Assembly (NCBI GenBank): GCA_024688885.1
Contig: JAILDV010000052.1
Location: forward strand, 1 to 46,891
Direction of reading: 5' to 3'
Length of the DNA: 46,891 bases
Source of the DNA: Bacteroidaceae bacterium
Lineage (GTDB): Bacteria > Bacteroidota > Bacteroidia > Bacteroidales > Bacteroidaceae
The notes under the pieces were generated by a model. It was not told the origin of the DNA and did not search any database. It was given only the letters and a program-made list of their open reading frames with translations. Both the position numbers and the translations under genes were made by a program. Below, one piece after another: positions 33,156 through 41,088 of this stretch (within the stretch, counting starts at the first letter, position 1; each line of letters starts with the position of its first letter).

Positions 33156-34314
33156 AAAGTTTTTCCAACAGCCTTGGCTGAGTGATTACCGCACACTGGC
33201 AGTGCTTTGGGGATTGCTGACATTGTTCTGCATCTACAAGATTATACATGGTGGTCACCCCGACTACGATTATCTCATTTTTACCCATTCGTTCGACCAC
33301 GCTTGGGCAAATATGCCGCTCTACCCGTTGTATGAGGAAGACACGAACTATTTCCTTTATGGTCCTACATTTGCTGCCCTCATTGCTCCCTTTGCATGGA
33401 TGCCCGATTGGGTGGGGCAGGTGATATGGGAATTCTTCATCACCTTCTTCTTGTTTTTCACCGTCCGTGTCTCATGGCTCACGAAATACCAGCAGATATT
33501 CATTTTCTGGTTTTGCATTCAGGAAGTCCTGAACTGTGTGTTGGATGCCGAACTGAATACGTTGGTTGTGTCGGGTATCATGCTCAGTTTCCTCATGGTG
33601 GAGAAGGAGAAGGACCATTGGGCGACATTTTTCATTGCCATGGGAACGATGACCAAACTCTTCGGCATCGTGGGCTTGTTATTCTTCTTTTTCTCGAAAC
33701 ATAAGGGACGTTTTATATGGACATGGGTGGTATGGATGGCTCTCTTTGCTGTACTTCCCATGCTGATGTTTGGTTTTGACTACACCTGCAACGAGTATGT
33801 GGAGTGGATGAAGGCGTTAGCGGTGAAAAATGACCACAATCTTCTCTTCGAGACCAAGCAGAATATCTCGCTGCTGGGTTTGGTGCGTAACTTCAGCGGT
33901 TGTACAACCTATTCAGACATCTGGGTGTTTGCACCCTGTGCATTGCTGTTCTTCACTCCTCTGCTCAGGACGAAACAATACCGCTACATCGCTTTTAGAG
34001 AGACCATGCTGTCCTCTGCTCTTATTTGCATCTGCATCCTTAGCACCAGCACGGAAGTCTATGGCTACATCATCGCAATGCTGGGTGTGGTGATTTGGTA
34101 CACGGCTGCTCCTTGGAAACGAGGCAAGTGGGCAATTGCATTGATGGTGTTTGCCTTTGTGCTGACCAGCTTGACTTCCACAGACATCTTCCCCAAGGAT
34201 TTCCGCATGGTCATTATGCCTCGCTATGCCCTCAAAGCATTGCCTGTCACCCTCATCTGGTTTGTGGAGATGTGGGAGCTGCTTACCCGTGACTATCGGA
34301 AAGTGACTGTCTGA
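33139..34314 (+). CDS. GT87-family (DUF2029) polyprenyl-sugar transferase, membrane
   Basis: A 391-residue integral membrane protein with about ten hydrophobic segments, of the DUF2029/GT87 family that uses polyprenyl-phosphate-linked sugars on the outer face of the membrane. The loop DYDYLIFTHSFDHAWANMPLY near residues 40-58 and the acidic EEDTNYFLYGPTFA fit the conserved first extracytoplasmic loop with catalytic carboxylates. ATG 33139 is preferred over GTG 33130. It overlaps the GT2 gene by 17 bases. Role: attachment of the sugar made by the GT2 enzyme to a surface glycan. With GT2 broken it may be without substrate. Confidence 0.83.
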   Translation: MKSKIEKFFQQPWLSDYRTLAVLWGLLTLFCIYKIIHGGHPDYDYLIFTHSFDHAWANMPLYPLYEEDTNYFLYGPTFAALIAPFAWMPDWVGQVIWEFFITFFLFFTVRVSWLTKYQQIFIFWFCIQEVLNCVLDAELNTLVVSGIMLSFLMVEKEKDHWATFFIAMGTMTKLFGIVGLLFFFFSKHKGRFIWTWVVWMALFAVLPMLMFGFDYTCNEYVEWMKALAVKNDHNLLFETKQNISLLGLVRNFSGCTTYSDIWVFAPCALLFFTPLLRTKQYRYIAFRETMLSSALICICILSTSTEVYGYIIAMLGVVIWYTAAPWKRGKWAIALMVFAFVLTSLTSTDIFPKDFRMVIMPRYALKALPVTLIWFVEMWELLTRDYRKVTV

Positions 34315-34335
34315 TATGCTGTTAAATAAGAATAC

Positions 34336-34364
34336 AAAAAGGAGAGGCTGAACCTCTCCTTTTT
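34336..34364. terminator. Bidirectional terminator
   Basis: Perfect 12-bp stem AAAAAGGAGAGG / CCTCTCCTTTTT with a 5-base loop. The A- and T-runs serve both the GT87 transcript (+) and the tRNA-Lys transcript (-). Confidence 0.92.
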
Positions 34365-34367
34365 CTG

Positions 34368-34440
34368 TGATCCGCTTGGGGCTCGAACCCAAGACCCCAA
34401 CATTAAAAGTGTTGTGCTCTACCGACTGAGCTAGCGGATC
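34368..34440 (-). tRNA. tRNA-Lys (anticodon TTT)
   Basis: 73 bases fold fully. Acceptor GATCCGC/GCGGATC, D-stem GCTC/GAGC, anticodon stem CAACA/TGTTG with loop CTTTTAA, T-stem TTGGG/CCCAA, discriminator A. No encoded CCA. Confidence 0.95.
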
Positions 34441-34450
34441 TACCTAAAAA

Positions 34451-34530
34451 GCTTACGACAAAACGAAATGAATTACTGTTGTGTTGCAAAAAGAATTGAC
34501 AGGGTTTTGTGCCTGTCTTTTGTCGTAAGC
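34451..34530 (-). other. Nested hairpin leader upstream of tRNA-Lys
   Basis: Perfect 13-bp inverted repeat (34451-34463 and 34518-34530, GCTTACGACAAAA and its reverse complement) encloses 54 bases containing a second 6-bp hairpin GACAGG/CCTGTC (34498-34503, 34512-34517). It lies between the tRNA promoter and the tRNA, so the whole transcript leader could fold into one structure. Confidence 0.75.
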
Positions 34531-34535
34531 GGGTG

Positions 34536-34566
34536 CAAAGGTAGTGCATTTTTTAGACACTACCAA
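34536..34566 (-). promoter_or_regulatory. Bacteroidetes-type promoter for tRNA-Lys
   Basis: On the minus strand TTG at 34566-34564, 20 bases, TACCTTTG at 34543-34536. Confidence 0.7.
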
Positions 34567-34597
34567 TTATTTTTCGAGTTTTTTTTATTTTTAGGGG

Positions 34598-35818
34598 TTA
34601 ATTGGTGACGCGATGCCGTTTCTTGAGCCAAAAGGCGAAAGCGGCAATGACGATGTAGCAGAGCATCGGTACGATGAAGGCAGGACGCATGTTGCCGGTT
34701 GTGTCTGCGATGTATCCCATCAAGACAGGAGCAACCGCACCACCGACGATACTCATGATAAGGTAAGAGGAAGCCTGTTTGGTGTGGATGCCTACACCGC
34801 GGATGGCAAGGGCAAAGATGGTGGGGAACATGATGCTCTCGCAGAGGTAGCAGAGGAAGAGGGCGCCGATGCCGATGGTGCCTGAAGCAAAGAGCAGCAG
34901 CACCATGGAGAGTGTGGCACCTATCGCGCAGATGCCCAATAAGAATTCAGGGCGAAGTTTGCTCATTGCCCAACTTCCACCCATGCGACCGAGCATGAAG
35001 AGTCCCATGCAGACAAAACCGAGCAGCAGGGATGCCGTAGCAGGGGTGATGCCTGCATTCTCTGTGGCAAAGTTGATGAAGAAACTGTTAAGTCCCGTCT
35101 GTGCTGCCACATACAGGAAGAGGGAGATAAGTCCGAAAATGAAATGCTTGTGTTTCCACAGGGAAATGCTGACTTCCGGTGTGCTTCCCCCGTCTGTCGC
35201 CGTTTCTGCTATTTCAGGTAGCTTGATGCGAGAAAAGACAAAGGCGATGATGAGAACGATGACACCGATGATGGCATAAGGAATGGATAGGGTGGCAGAT
35301 GAGTTGGTTTCATCACCATCAAAGAGCAGCATACCTCCGATGAGGGGACCGACAATCCATCCAAGTCCGTTGAGTGACTGAGAGAGATTGATGCGTTGTT
35401 CCGCCGATTCGGGGTCACCCAGCACAGTCACATAGGGGTTTGCTGCCGTTTCGAGGCAGGTTAGTCCGCAACCGATGATGAAGAGGCACAAGAGGAAAAA
35501 CTCGAAGGTGAGAATCTGTGCACCCGGTATGAAGAGCAGAGCACCGATGCCGTAAAGCAGCAATCCTGTGATGACACCTGCACGATAGCCATATCGGGAG
35601 ATGATTTTCCCAGCAGGTATTGCCATGAGGAAATAGCCGCCATACACGACAGCCTGTATGAGTGCTGACCCCGTCTTGCTGATGGACAGGGAATCTTGGA
35701 AATGCTTATTGAGCACATCGAGAATACTATGCGCAAAACCCCACAGAAAGAAAAGTGAGGTGATGAGAATGAAGGGAAGAAGAAATGATTTCCCGTCTTT
35801 GGTTTTAATAAGAGACAT
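34598..35818 (-). CDS. FucP-type sugar:H+ symporter, MFS
   Basis: A 406-residue MFS transporter with twelve predicted helices, of the fucose/glucose/galactose permease group. PFILITSLFFLWGFAHSILDVL opens the protein and LNKHFQDSL, YGGYFLMAIPAGKIISRYGY and CLETAANPYVTVLGDPESA are group signatures. The fkp gene just upstream on the same strand makes L-fucose a likely substrate, but glucose or galactose permeases of this group look alike. The gene is separated from fkp by a 190-base repeat region. Stop TAA, then tRNA-Lys. Confidence 0.9.
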   Translation of the reverse strand: MSLIKTKDGKSFLLPFILITSLFFLWGFAHSILDVLNKHFQDSLSISKTGSALIQAVVYGGYFLMAIPAGKIISRYGYRAGVITGLLLYGIGALLFIPGAQILTFEFFLLCLFIIGCGLTCLETAANPYVTVLGDPESAEQRINLSQSLNGLGWIVGPLIGGMLLFDGDETNSSATLSIPYAIIGVIVLIIAFVFSRIKLPEIAETATDGGSTPEVSISLWKHKHFIFGLISLFLYVAAQTGLNSFFINFATENAGITPATASLLLGFVCMGLFMLGRMGGSWAMSKLRPEFLLGICAIGATLSMVLLLFASGTIGIGALFLCYLCESIMFPTIFALAIRGVGIHTKQASSYLIMSIVGGAVAPVLMGYIADTTGNMRPAFIVPMLCYIVIAAFAFWLKKRHRVTN

Positions 35819-35825
35819 ATTGGAT

Positions 35826-35978
35826 GAGAGTTGAGAGTTTAGAGTTTAGGGTTTAGAGTTTAGAGTTTGAAAGTTAAAAACTAAAAGTTAGGAGTTAGGA
35901 GTTAGGAGTTGCCATGCGGCGTGTTGGAATCCTGTTTACTATGGATACTTTCACTTTTCGTTTTTAGTTTTTAACTTT
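35826..35978. repeat. Composite heptamer element with conserved core (element F)
   Basis: GAGTTTA/GGGTTTA units (about 35826-35868), AGTTAGG units (35886-35910), then core GCCATGCGGCGTGTTGGAAT beginning at 35911. AAAGTTAAAAACTAAAA at 35870-35886 is the exact reverse complement of 35962-35978, giving inverted arms around the core. It fills the gap between fkp and the sugar transporter. Confidence 0.85.
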
Positions 35979-36007
35979 GGCTTCTCCGAAGCCTTTTAAC
36001 AAAGCTT

Positions 36008-38845
36008 CTAACTTCTTGAAATTTGGAGTCCTTTTTGTGAAAGAGTCATGTCCACGAAGCGCGAAGAGTCCGTGAGTGGGTTTTGCCCAAGCATGTCGCG
36101 TATTCGTCCTGCCGCTTCAGGGTCTTTCGCCACCATGTAGAGATAACCGCCGCCACCAGCTCCTGGAAGCTTGTAGCCGAGACAGAGGTCGTCAATCTGT
36201 TGGCAGAGTTTCGCAATGACAGGTGGCTCGGTTCCTGCATCCAATGCCTTGTTTTGTTGCCAAGTCTTGCGGATGAGTTTGCCGTACTGCTGGAAATTGC
36301 CCAGTTGGATGGCGTCGAAAAGTTCAAGTGCATGCTGCTTCATCTGTGCAAGGATGTCAAGATGCTCGGCAGAATTGAGGAACATGCCCTGCACGATTTC
36401 TGCCAAAATCTGTTTGGCTGTGCGGGTTACACCTGTATAGTAGAGCAGGTGGCACATCTGTTCATCGGGTTGGCGGAAGAACGTGTCGGGCAGCCAACGC
36501 ACGACAGGTCGTTGATTGAAACCCTGTTCCGTCTGCAGGAGTTTGATGCCTGGCAAGATACCCCCGTATTGGTCTTGCCAACCACCACCCGTAGTGAGCA
36601 ATTGTTCAAGAATGAGGGTGCGGTTGCCAATCTCGAACTTGTCCCATCCAAGTCCGCAGAAGTCTGCCAATGCTCCGATGACGGTAGATGCCAAGATGGA
36701 GCTGGTGCCCAATCCTGACCCTGCCGGGATAGCAGAGAGGAGGGTGATTTCGATGCCCGAACCGAATGCCGAGAGTTGCTGATGGAGTGATGCGTATTTC
36801 TCTGTACAGAACTGTGGCAGGAAACCGCACAATGCCAATGCTGCCTTCGGAATGGAGAAAGGAGAACCCACCTTGTTGTATTGAGCGATTTCGTCATAGG
36901 AGGTCAGTGTCTCCACGGCACCGAGGTCAATCGAGCGGCACTTGATGTGCAGTTCCTTTGTTGGCTTCACATACACCTGCAGAGGTTGCTGTCCGTTCAG
37001 TTCGATGGCGAGGTTGACCACATTCCCGCCTCGCAGAAGACAGTGGGGTGGGGTGTCTGTCCATCCACCCGCAATGTCGATGCGTACAGCCGAACGTCCC
37101 CATACAATCTGGTCTTTATAGGCATTCAGACGTGGAGACTGGGGGTGCTGTATGGCTGTGCCGACAATCTCTTCTCGCAGAATGGAGAAAGCCCTCTGTT
37201 CATTCTCCTCGCATGCCTCTCCTCGCAGTTTCTGCATCTGTGCACGGAACATGGCATCATGAATCCGTTGCATCGGCATCGCCTCCTTCGCGAGGCATGA
37301 AGGCATGTCTATCTGCTGTTTCACGCATTTCTCGGCAATGTCCTTCAAGTCAATTTGGTAAAAGACTGACTTCTGGTAGTTGCGGGCGAGGTTGGGAATG
37401 TTCTCGGCAAGGAAATCCTCCCGTTGGCGGCTCTGCCGTTCCAGATTTGCTTGGGCGGCAATATCGTCAGCCGAGAGGCGTGGGAGGCTTGCCCATTCTC
37501 CGCTCATGTCCTCCAGAGGTTGTGGAGAGAGCATCCATGCAAGCAGGCGTCCCATCTGCCCGATGTCGTCACACACGGGAAAGAGGCGGGCAGCTTGCAG
37601 GTCGATGCATGTGCTTTCCGCTGATGGGTCCATGACGCTGACGTCTATGTTGTGCTGTTTGAACCATTCGGTGACAGGCTGACCGAGGAACACCGTTTCA
37701 GCCTTGGTGGTGTCGCCGCGCATGGCATCCCGATAGCCGTATGGCCGGAGCACATAAGAAGATGCTCCGATGGCTTGGATGTCCACACATTGTCCCACTT
37801 GCAGGGTGATGTTCCAGTCGTTTCGTGGAATGCCCGTAACGACATTCTGTGACGACACTTTCCATGATGCAGGCACATGTGCATTCTCAATCCATATTTC
37901 AGAATTCTGCTCGGAGAGTTCCGTCTCCACGATGGCATTTTGCACGAACACAGCAGGATGCTTCTTCACGTTCTTCTGAATAATCATGCGCTGGTCGAGC
38001 ACAAGGTTCTGCAAGGTGAGCGTCGAGGAAATCATCTCGGGGGTGGTGCCGTAGTGGTAGAATTCACCTCCTTCAAGGGGTAGGATGGCGATTCGCAGGG
38101 CATTGAGGTCTGCATCTGTGGAAGTGGGGTGCTGTCCCAATGCTGTGCCAAATTCAGAATATAGGTCATAAGGTCGGTCAGACCTCTCCTTCAGCAGTTT
38201 CACGGCACGGTCATTCAGTAGCCAGATGCCGATGTCCATCAAGGCAAGGTGTGTTTGCGACAATTCCGCCAACCGTCCTGTAGAAGGTTTTTGTAGTACG
38301 AAGTCGAGTTGGTCGGGAGTGTGGCGGTTCATGAAGAATACCCCGTGATTCTTGGCAAGCGAAGGGTCAACCCACAAGCCGTAGCACACCACGTCAGCTT
38401 CCGGAATGGGTTGCAGCGGACGGCTCGAACGGATGAAAACATCGCCCGACACAATCAGCGTGTGCAGCGATTCAGGGGCTTGACGCATGATTCGCTCGTA
38501 AAGTGGCAGCTGTAAGTCCATCAAGGTTTGGTCAATTCTTTGTCCCCTTATCCATCGGAACACAGGAATGGGAATGGATGTCTTTCCGCTTGCTGCATAG
38601 GCAGGCAGACGTCGTGATTGTCCTCCTGCATGCACAAGGATGCGTTTTTCCTGAGATAGCCATGTGTCAAACGACGAGGCTTGTTCATGGGCGGCAGCTT
38701 GTTCCAGCAGCCATGTGGTGCCACCACCGCTGCCCAACTTGTGCCCTACGGGGTCGGATGTACAGAAATACTCCTCTTCCGATAAGTGATGGATGTTCAG
38801 ATATTGCCCGACAGCATTGGGTGGCAATGACAACAATTTCTTCAT
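36008..38845 (-). CDS. fkp: Bifunctional L-fucokinase / fucose-1-phosphate guanylyltransferase
   Basis: Fkp makes GDP-L-fucose from fucose, ATP and GTP, feeding surface glycans. The 945 residues match the Bacteroides enzyme in length and both ends (start KKLLSLPPN, end GLQISRS). The N-terminal guanylyltransferase has SDPVGHKLGSGGGTTWLLE and LVHAGGQSRRLPAYA near 72-86. The C-terminal GHMP kinase has WGRSAVRIDIAGGWTDTPPH, the ATP loop AIPAGSGLGTSS near 700-715 and KLPGAGGGGYLYMV. ATG 38845 is preferred to 38881, which would overlap the upstream gene and add residues lacking in relatives. Downstream of the AI-2E gene and upstream of the sugar transporter, so uptake and activation of fucose are probably linked. 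Confidence 0.96.
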   Translation of the reverse strand: MKKLLSLPPNAVGQYLNIHHLSEEEYFCTSDPVGHKLGSGGGTTWLLEQAAAHEQASSFDTWLSQEKRILVHAGGQSRRLPAYAASGKTSIPIPVFRWIRGQRIDQTLMDLQLPLYERIMRQAPESLHTLIVSGDVFIRSSRPLQPIPEADVVCYGLWVDPSLAKNHGVFFMNRHTPDQLDFVLQKPSTGRLAELSQTHLALMDIGIWLLNDRAVKLLKERSDRPYDLYSEFGTALGQHPTSTDADLNALRIAILPLEGGEFYHYGTTPEMISSTLTLQNLVLDQRMIIQKNVKKHPAVFVQNAIVETELSEQNSEIWIENAHVPASWKVSSQNVVTGIPRNDWNITLQVGQCVDIQAIGASSYVLRPYGYRDAMRGDTTKAETVFLGQPVTEWFKQHNIDVSVMDPSAESTCIDLQAARLFPVCDDIGQMGRLLAWMLSPQPLEDMSGEWASLPRLSADDIAAQANLERQSRQREDFLAENIPNLARNYQKSVFYQIDLKDIAEKCVKQQIDMPSCLAKEAMPMQRIHDAMFRAQMQKLRGEACEENEQRAFSILREEIVGTAIQHPQSPRLNAYKDQIVWGRSAVRIDIAGGWTDTPPHCLLRGGNVVNLAIELNGQQPLQVYVKPTKELHIKCRSIDLGAVETLTSYDEIAQYNKVGSPFSIPKAALALCGFLPQFCTEKYASLHQQLSAFGSGIEITLLSAIPAGSGLGTSSILASTVIGALADFCGLGWDKFEIGNRTLILEQLLTTGGGWQDQYGGILPGIKLLQTEQGFNQRPVVRWLPDTFFRQPDEQMCHLLYYTGVTRTAKQILAEIVQGMFLNSAEHLDILAQMKQHALELFDAIQLGNFQQYGKLIRKTWQQNKALDAGTEPPVIAKLCQQIDDLCLGYKLPGAGGGGYLYMVAKDPEAAGRIRDMLGQNPLTDSSRFVDMTLSQKGLQISRS

Positions 38846-38873
38846 GATGCAGTTGTTTTTCTTTCCTCCCACT

Positions 38874-39986
38874 TCATGCATTATCCTTCGTCCCCTTCAC
38901 TTCCTCCTGTTCCTCCGTCTCTTCCAGCACATATCTCTTATAATAAGACACAATGAGGGTGGTGAGTGGCAGGGCAACGATGAGTCCAACAAAGCCGAGC
39001 AGGCTGCCCCACACCGACAGTGCCAGGAGGATGACGGCAGCGTTGAGCCCCGTCACCTTACCCATGATGCGGGGAGTGAGCACCCAGTCCTGAATGGCTT
39101 GCACCACAGCGAATACGATGATGGCAGACAGGATGATGCCCCAGAAACTCTGTCCTGTGTCGTAGGCTTTCAGCAATGCCAGCACGATGGTGGGGAAGAA
39201 ACCGATAACTTGCAAGTAAGGCACCAAATTGAGGAACCCGATGAAGAGTCCCAGCGGAATGGCTAAGGGGAACCCGATGATGAGGAAGCCGATGGAGAAG
39301 AGGATGCCCACACACAAGGCGATGATGGCTTGTCCACGGAAATAGCCGTTCATGCCCTTCTGCAAATCCATCATGATGTCCTGCACGATGCTGCGCTTAC
39401 CCTTAGGCACCAGCTTGAAAAGCCCCTCAGCCATCAGTTCGTAATCCACCAAGATGAAGAACAGGTAGATGATGGCGATGAGCGAGGCGATGAAGCCCAC
39501 AATGGCACTCACACTGCTGCTCACGATGGAGAAGACCTGCGGCACCTTCTCTTCGAGGAACTGCGATACATCCTGCACCGTCAGCGCCTTCGTTATCTCG
39601 TTCAGGTCGATGTTGCGCTTGATGTAGTTCTGCACCTCTTCCGACACGGAAGCCACCGTCGAGTCTGTCGTCACATACTCCACGATGATGTCCTTCAGAT
39701 GCGCCATCTCCTGAAGGATGGGCGGAATGATGAGATAACACCCACCCACGATGATACCCACGATGAGCAGCACCGTGATGATGATGCTGAGCACACGCGA
39801 CTTCACGTGGCACTTGTATTGGATGAACGTAACGATAGGGTAGAGCAGGTAGGCGATGAGCCATGCCACCAGAAAGGGGATGAGCACGCCGCTGAGCCGC
39901 TGAATCAGCAGATAGGCACCAATCAGGATGGCGATGCTGATGAGGATGCGCACCACGCGGTCAAAAGTGAATGTCTTGGTCTTCAT
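38874..39986 (-). CDS. AI-2E family transporter (PerM-like)
   Basis: A 370-residue membrane protein of the AI-2E/PerM family. Helices include VRILISIAILIGAYLLIQRL, VLIPFLVAWLIAYLLYPIV, IIITVLLIVGIIVGGCYLII and the C-terminal pair around VILLALSVWGSLLGFVGLIV and ALPLTTLIV; the conserved GFLNLVPYLQ motif lies near residue 250. The family exports varied small solutes or ions; autoinducer transport is shown only for a few members, so no substrate is proposed. It ends in a charged tail. The stop lies 28 bases from the fkp ATG, so the two are likely co-transcribed. A weak TATCTTCG box is upstream at 40021-40014 on the minus strand. Confidence 0.85.
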   Translation of the reverse strand: MKTKTFTFDRVVRILISIAILIGAYLLIQRLSGVLIPFLVAWLIAYLLYPIVTFIQYKCHVKSRVLSIIITVLLIVGIIVGGCYLIIPPILQEMAHLKDIIVEYVTTDSTVASVSEEVQNYIKRNIDLNEITKALTVQDVSQFLEEKVPQVFSIVSSSVSAIVGFIASLIAIIYLFFILVDYELMAEGLFKLVPKGKRSIVQDIMMDLQKGMNGYFRGQAIIALCVGILFSIGFLIIGFPLAIPLGLFIGFLNLVPYLQVIGFFPTIVLALLKAYDTGQSFWGIILSAIIVFAVVQAIQDWVLTPRIMGKVTGLNAAVILLALSVWGSLLGFVGLIVALPLTTLIVSYYKRYVLEETEEQEEVKGTKDNA

Positions 39987-40116
39987 TGTCGAAAGAAATG
40001 AAAAATTTAGCTACGAAGATACGTAAAAAATAGTTGTTTCATTATTGATAATGTGAAAAAAAGTTGTTTTTCGTGGATTTTTCCACATTTCACTTTTCAC
40101 TTTTCACTTTTGTTCC

Positions 40117-40124
40117 TACTTTTG
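40117..40124 (+). promoter_or_regulatory. -7 box TACTTTTG of the rsmI promoter, behind CACTTTT heptamers
   Basis: TACTTTTG fits TAnnTTTG. A CACTTTT heptamer run (40091-40111) covers the region of the -33 box. The GTG start is 20 bases downstream. Confidence 0.55.
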
Positions 40125-40143
40125 CACACAAAAAGAACGAACC

Positions 40144-40920
40144 GTGGGAATGCTCTACGTTGTGCCGACACCTGTGGGAAATCTCGAAGATATGACCTTC
40201 AGGGCGGTGCGAGTGCTGAAAGAGGCTGATTTCATATTGGCAGAAGACACCCGCACCTCCAGCGTGTTGCTGCAACATTACGACATCCACGGGGAACTGC
40301 TCTCCCACCACAAGTTCAACGAACACGAAACCGTGCAACAGGTGGTCAGACGCCTTGAAGGAGGAGAGACAGCCGCACTTATCAGCGATGCAGGAACACC
40401 CGGCATCAGCGACCCGGGATTCCTCTTGGTGCGCGAGTGCGTGAAACAGGGCATAGAGGTGCAAACCCTTCCGGGTGCCACCGCCTTCGTTCCAGCCCTT
40501 GTGAGCAGCGGACTTCCCTGCGACAAATTCTGCTTCGAAGGGTTCCTGCCACAGAAGAAAGGACGGCAGACACGCTTGGAAACACTCAAAGACGAGCCCC
40601 GCAGCATCGTTTTCTACGAGTCACCCCGACGGTTGGTCAAGACACTCCAACAGTTCTGTGAAGTCTTTGGCAAAGAGCGGCAAGTGAGTGTGGCACGCGA
40701 AATCTCCAAACTGCACGAACAGCACGTCAGAGGCACCCTCCAAGAAGTGCTCACTCACTTCGAGAAGACAGAGCCACTCGGGGAAATCGTCATCATCCTC
40801 GCAGGCAACACCCCCAAAGATGATGCCAACTCCCAACCCCCAACTGTCAACTCTCAACTGTCAACTGTCAACACTCAACTCCTCATGGGAACAGGAAAGA
40901 AAAAGAACAAATATAAATAA
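40144..40920 (+). CDS. rsmI: 16S rRNA 2'-O-ribose C1402 methyltransferase
   Basis: RsmI methylates the ribose of C1402 at the ribosomal decoding site with SAM. The 258 residues begin GMLYVVPTPVGNLEDMTFRA and have AEDTRTS, ALISDAGTPGISDPG near 79-93 and ATAFVPALVSSGLPCDKFCFEGFLP, all family motifs. The GTG at 40144 is preferred to ATG 40150 because it gives the MGxLYVV start usual in relatives. The last 30 residues (from NSQPPTVNSQLSTV) are written in heptamer repeats and replace the normal end; the catalytic domain is complete before them. Confidence 0.95.
   Translation: MGMLYVVPTPVGNLEDMTFRAVRVLKEADFILAEDTRTSSVLLQHYDIHGELLSHHKFNEHETVQQVVRRLEGGETAALISDAGTPGISDPGFLLVRECVKQGIEVQTLPGATAFVPALVSSGLPCDKFCFEGFLPQKKGRQTRLETLKDEPRSIVFYESPRRLVKTLQQFCEVFGKERQVSVAREISKLHEQHVRGTLQEVLTHFEKTEPLGEIVIILAGNTPKDDANSQPPTVNSQLSTVNTQLLMGTGKKKNKYK
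40827..40882. repeat. Heptamer array CAACTGT/CAACTCT at the 3' end of rsmI
   Basis: Eight 7-bp units, same family as the arrays inside radA and at the recG start. It is translated as NSQPPTV-NSQLSTV-NTQLL. Confidence 0.95.
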
Positions 40921-40924
40921 CTCA

Positions 40925-41052
40925 CTTTGGGAAGTAGTTAAGTAGTCAGTAGTTAAGTAGTTAAGCCGATACTCAGGCTGGTGGAAATCTCATTTGCAAG
41001 GTAATGGCTTAACTCCTGAGCGAAGCGATAACTCCTTTAACTCCTTAACTCC
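40925..41052. repeat. Dispersed 125-bp element, copy 2 (inverted)
   Basis: Inverted copy of 28872-28993. It has one extra TTAACTAC-type unit and a different stretch of about 20 bases in the middle. It lies 36 bases before the lipoprotein ATG. Confidence 0.9.
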
Positions 41053-41088
41053 CCCCAAAATGAGCAATTAAAAAAATATTTTAAGGAA

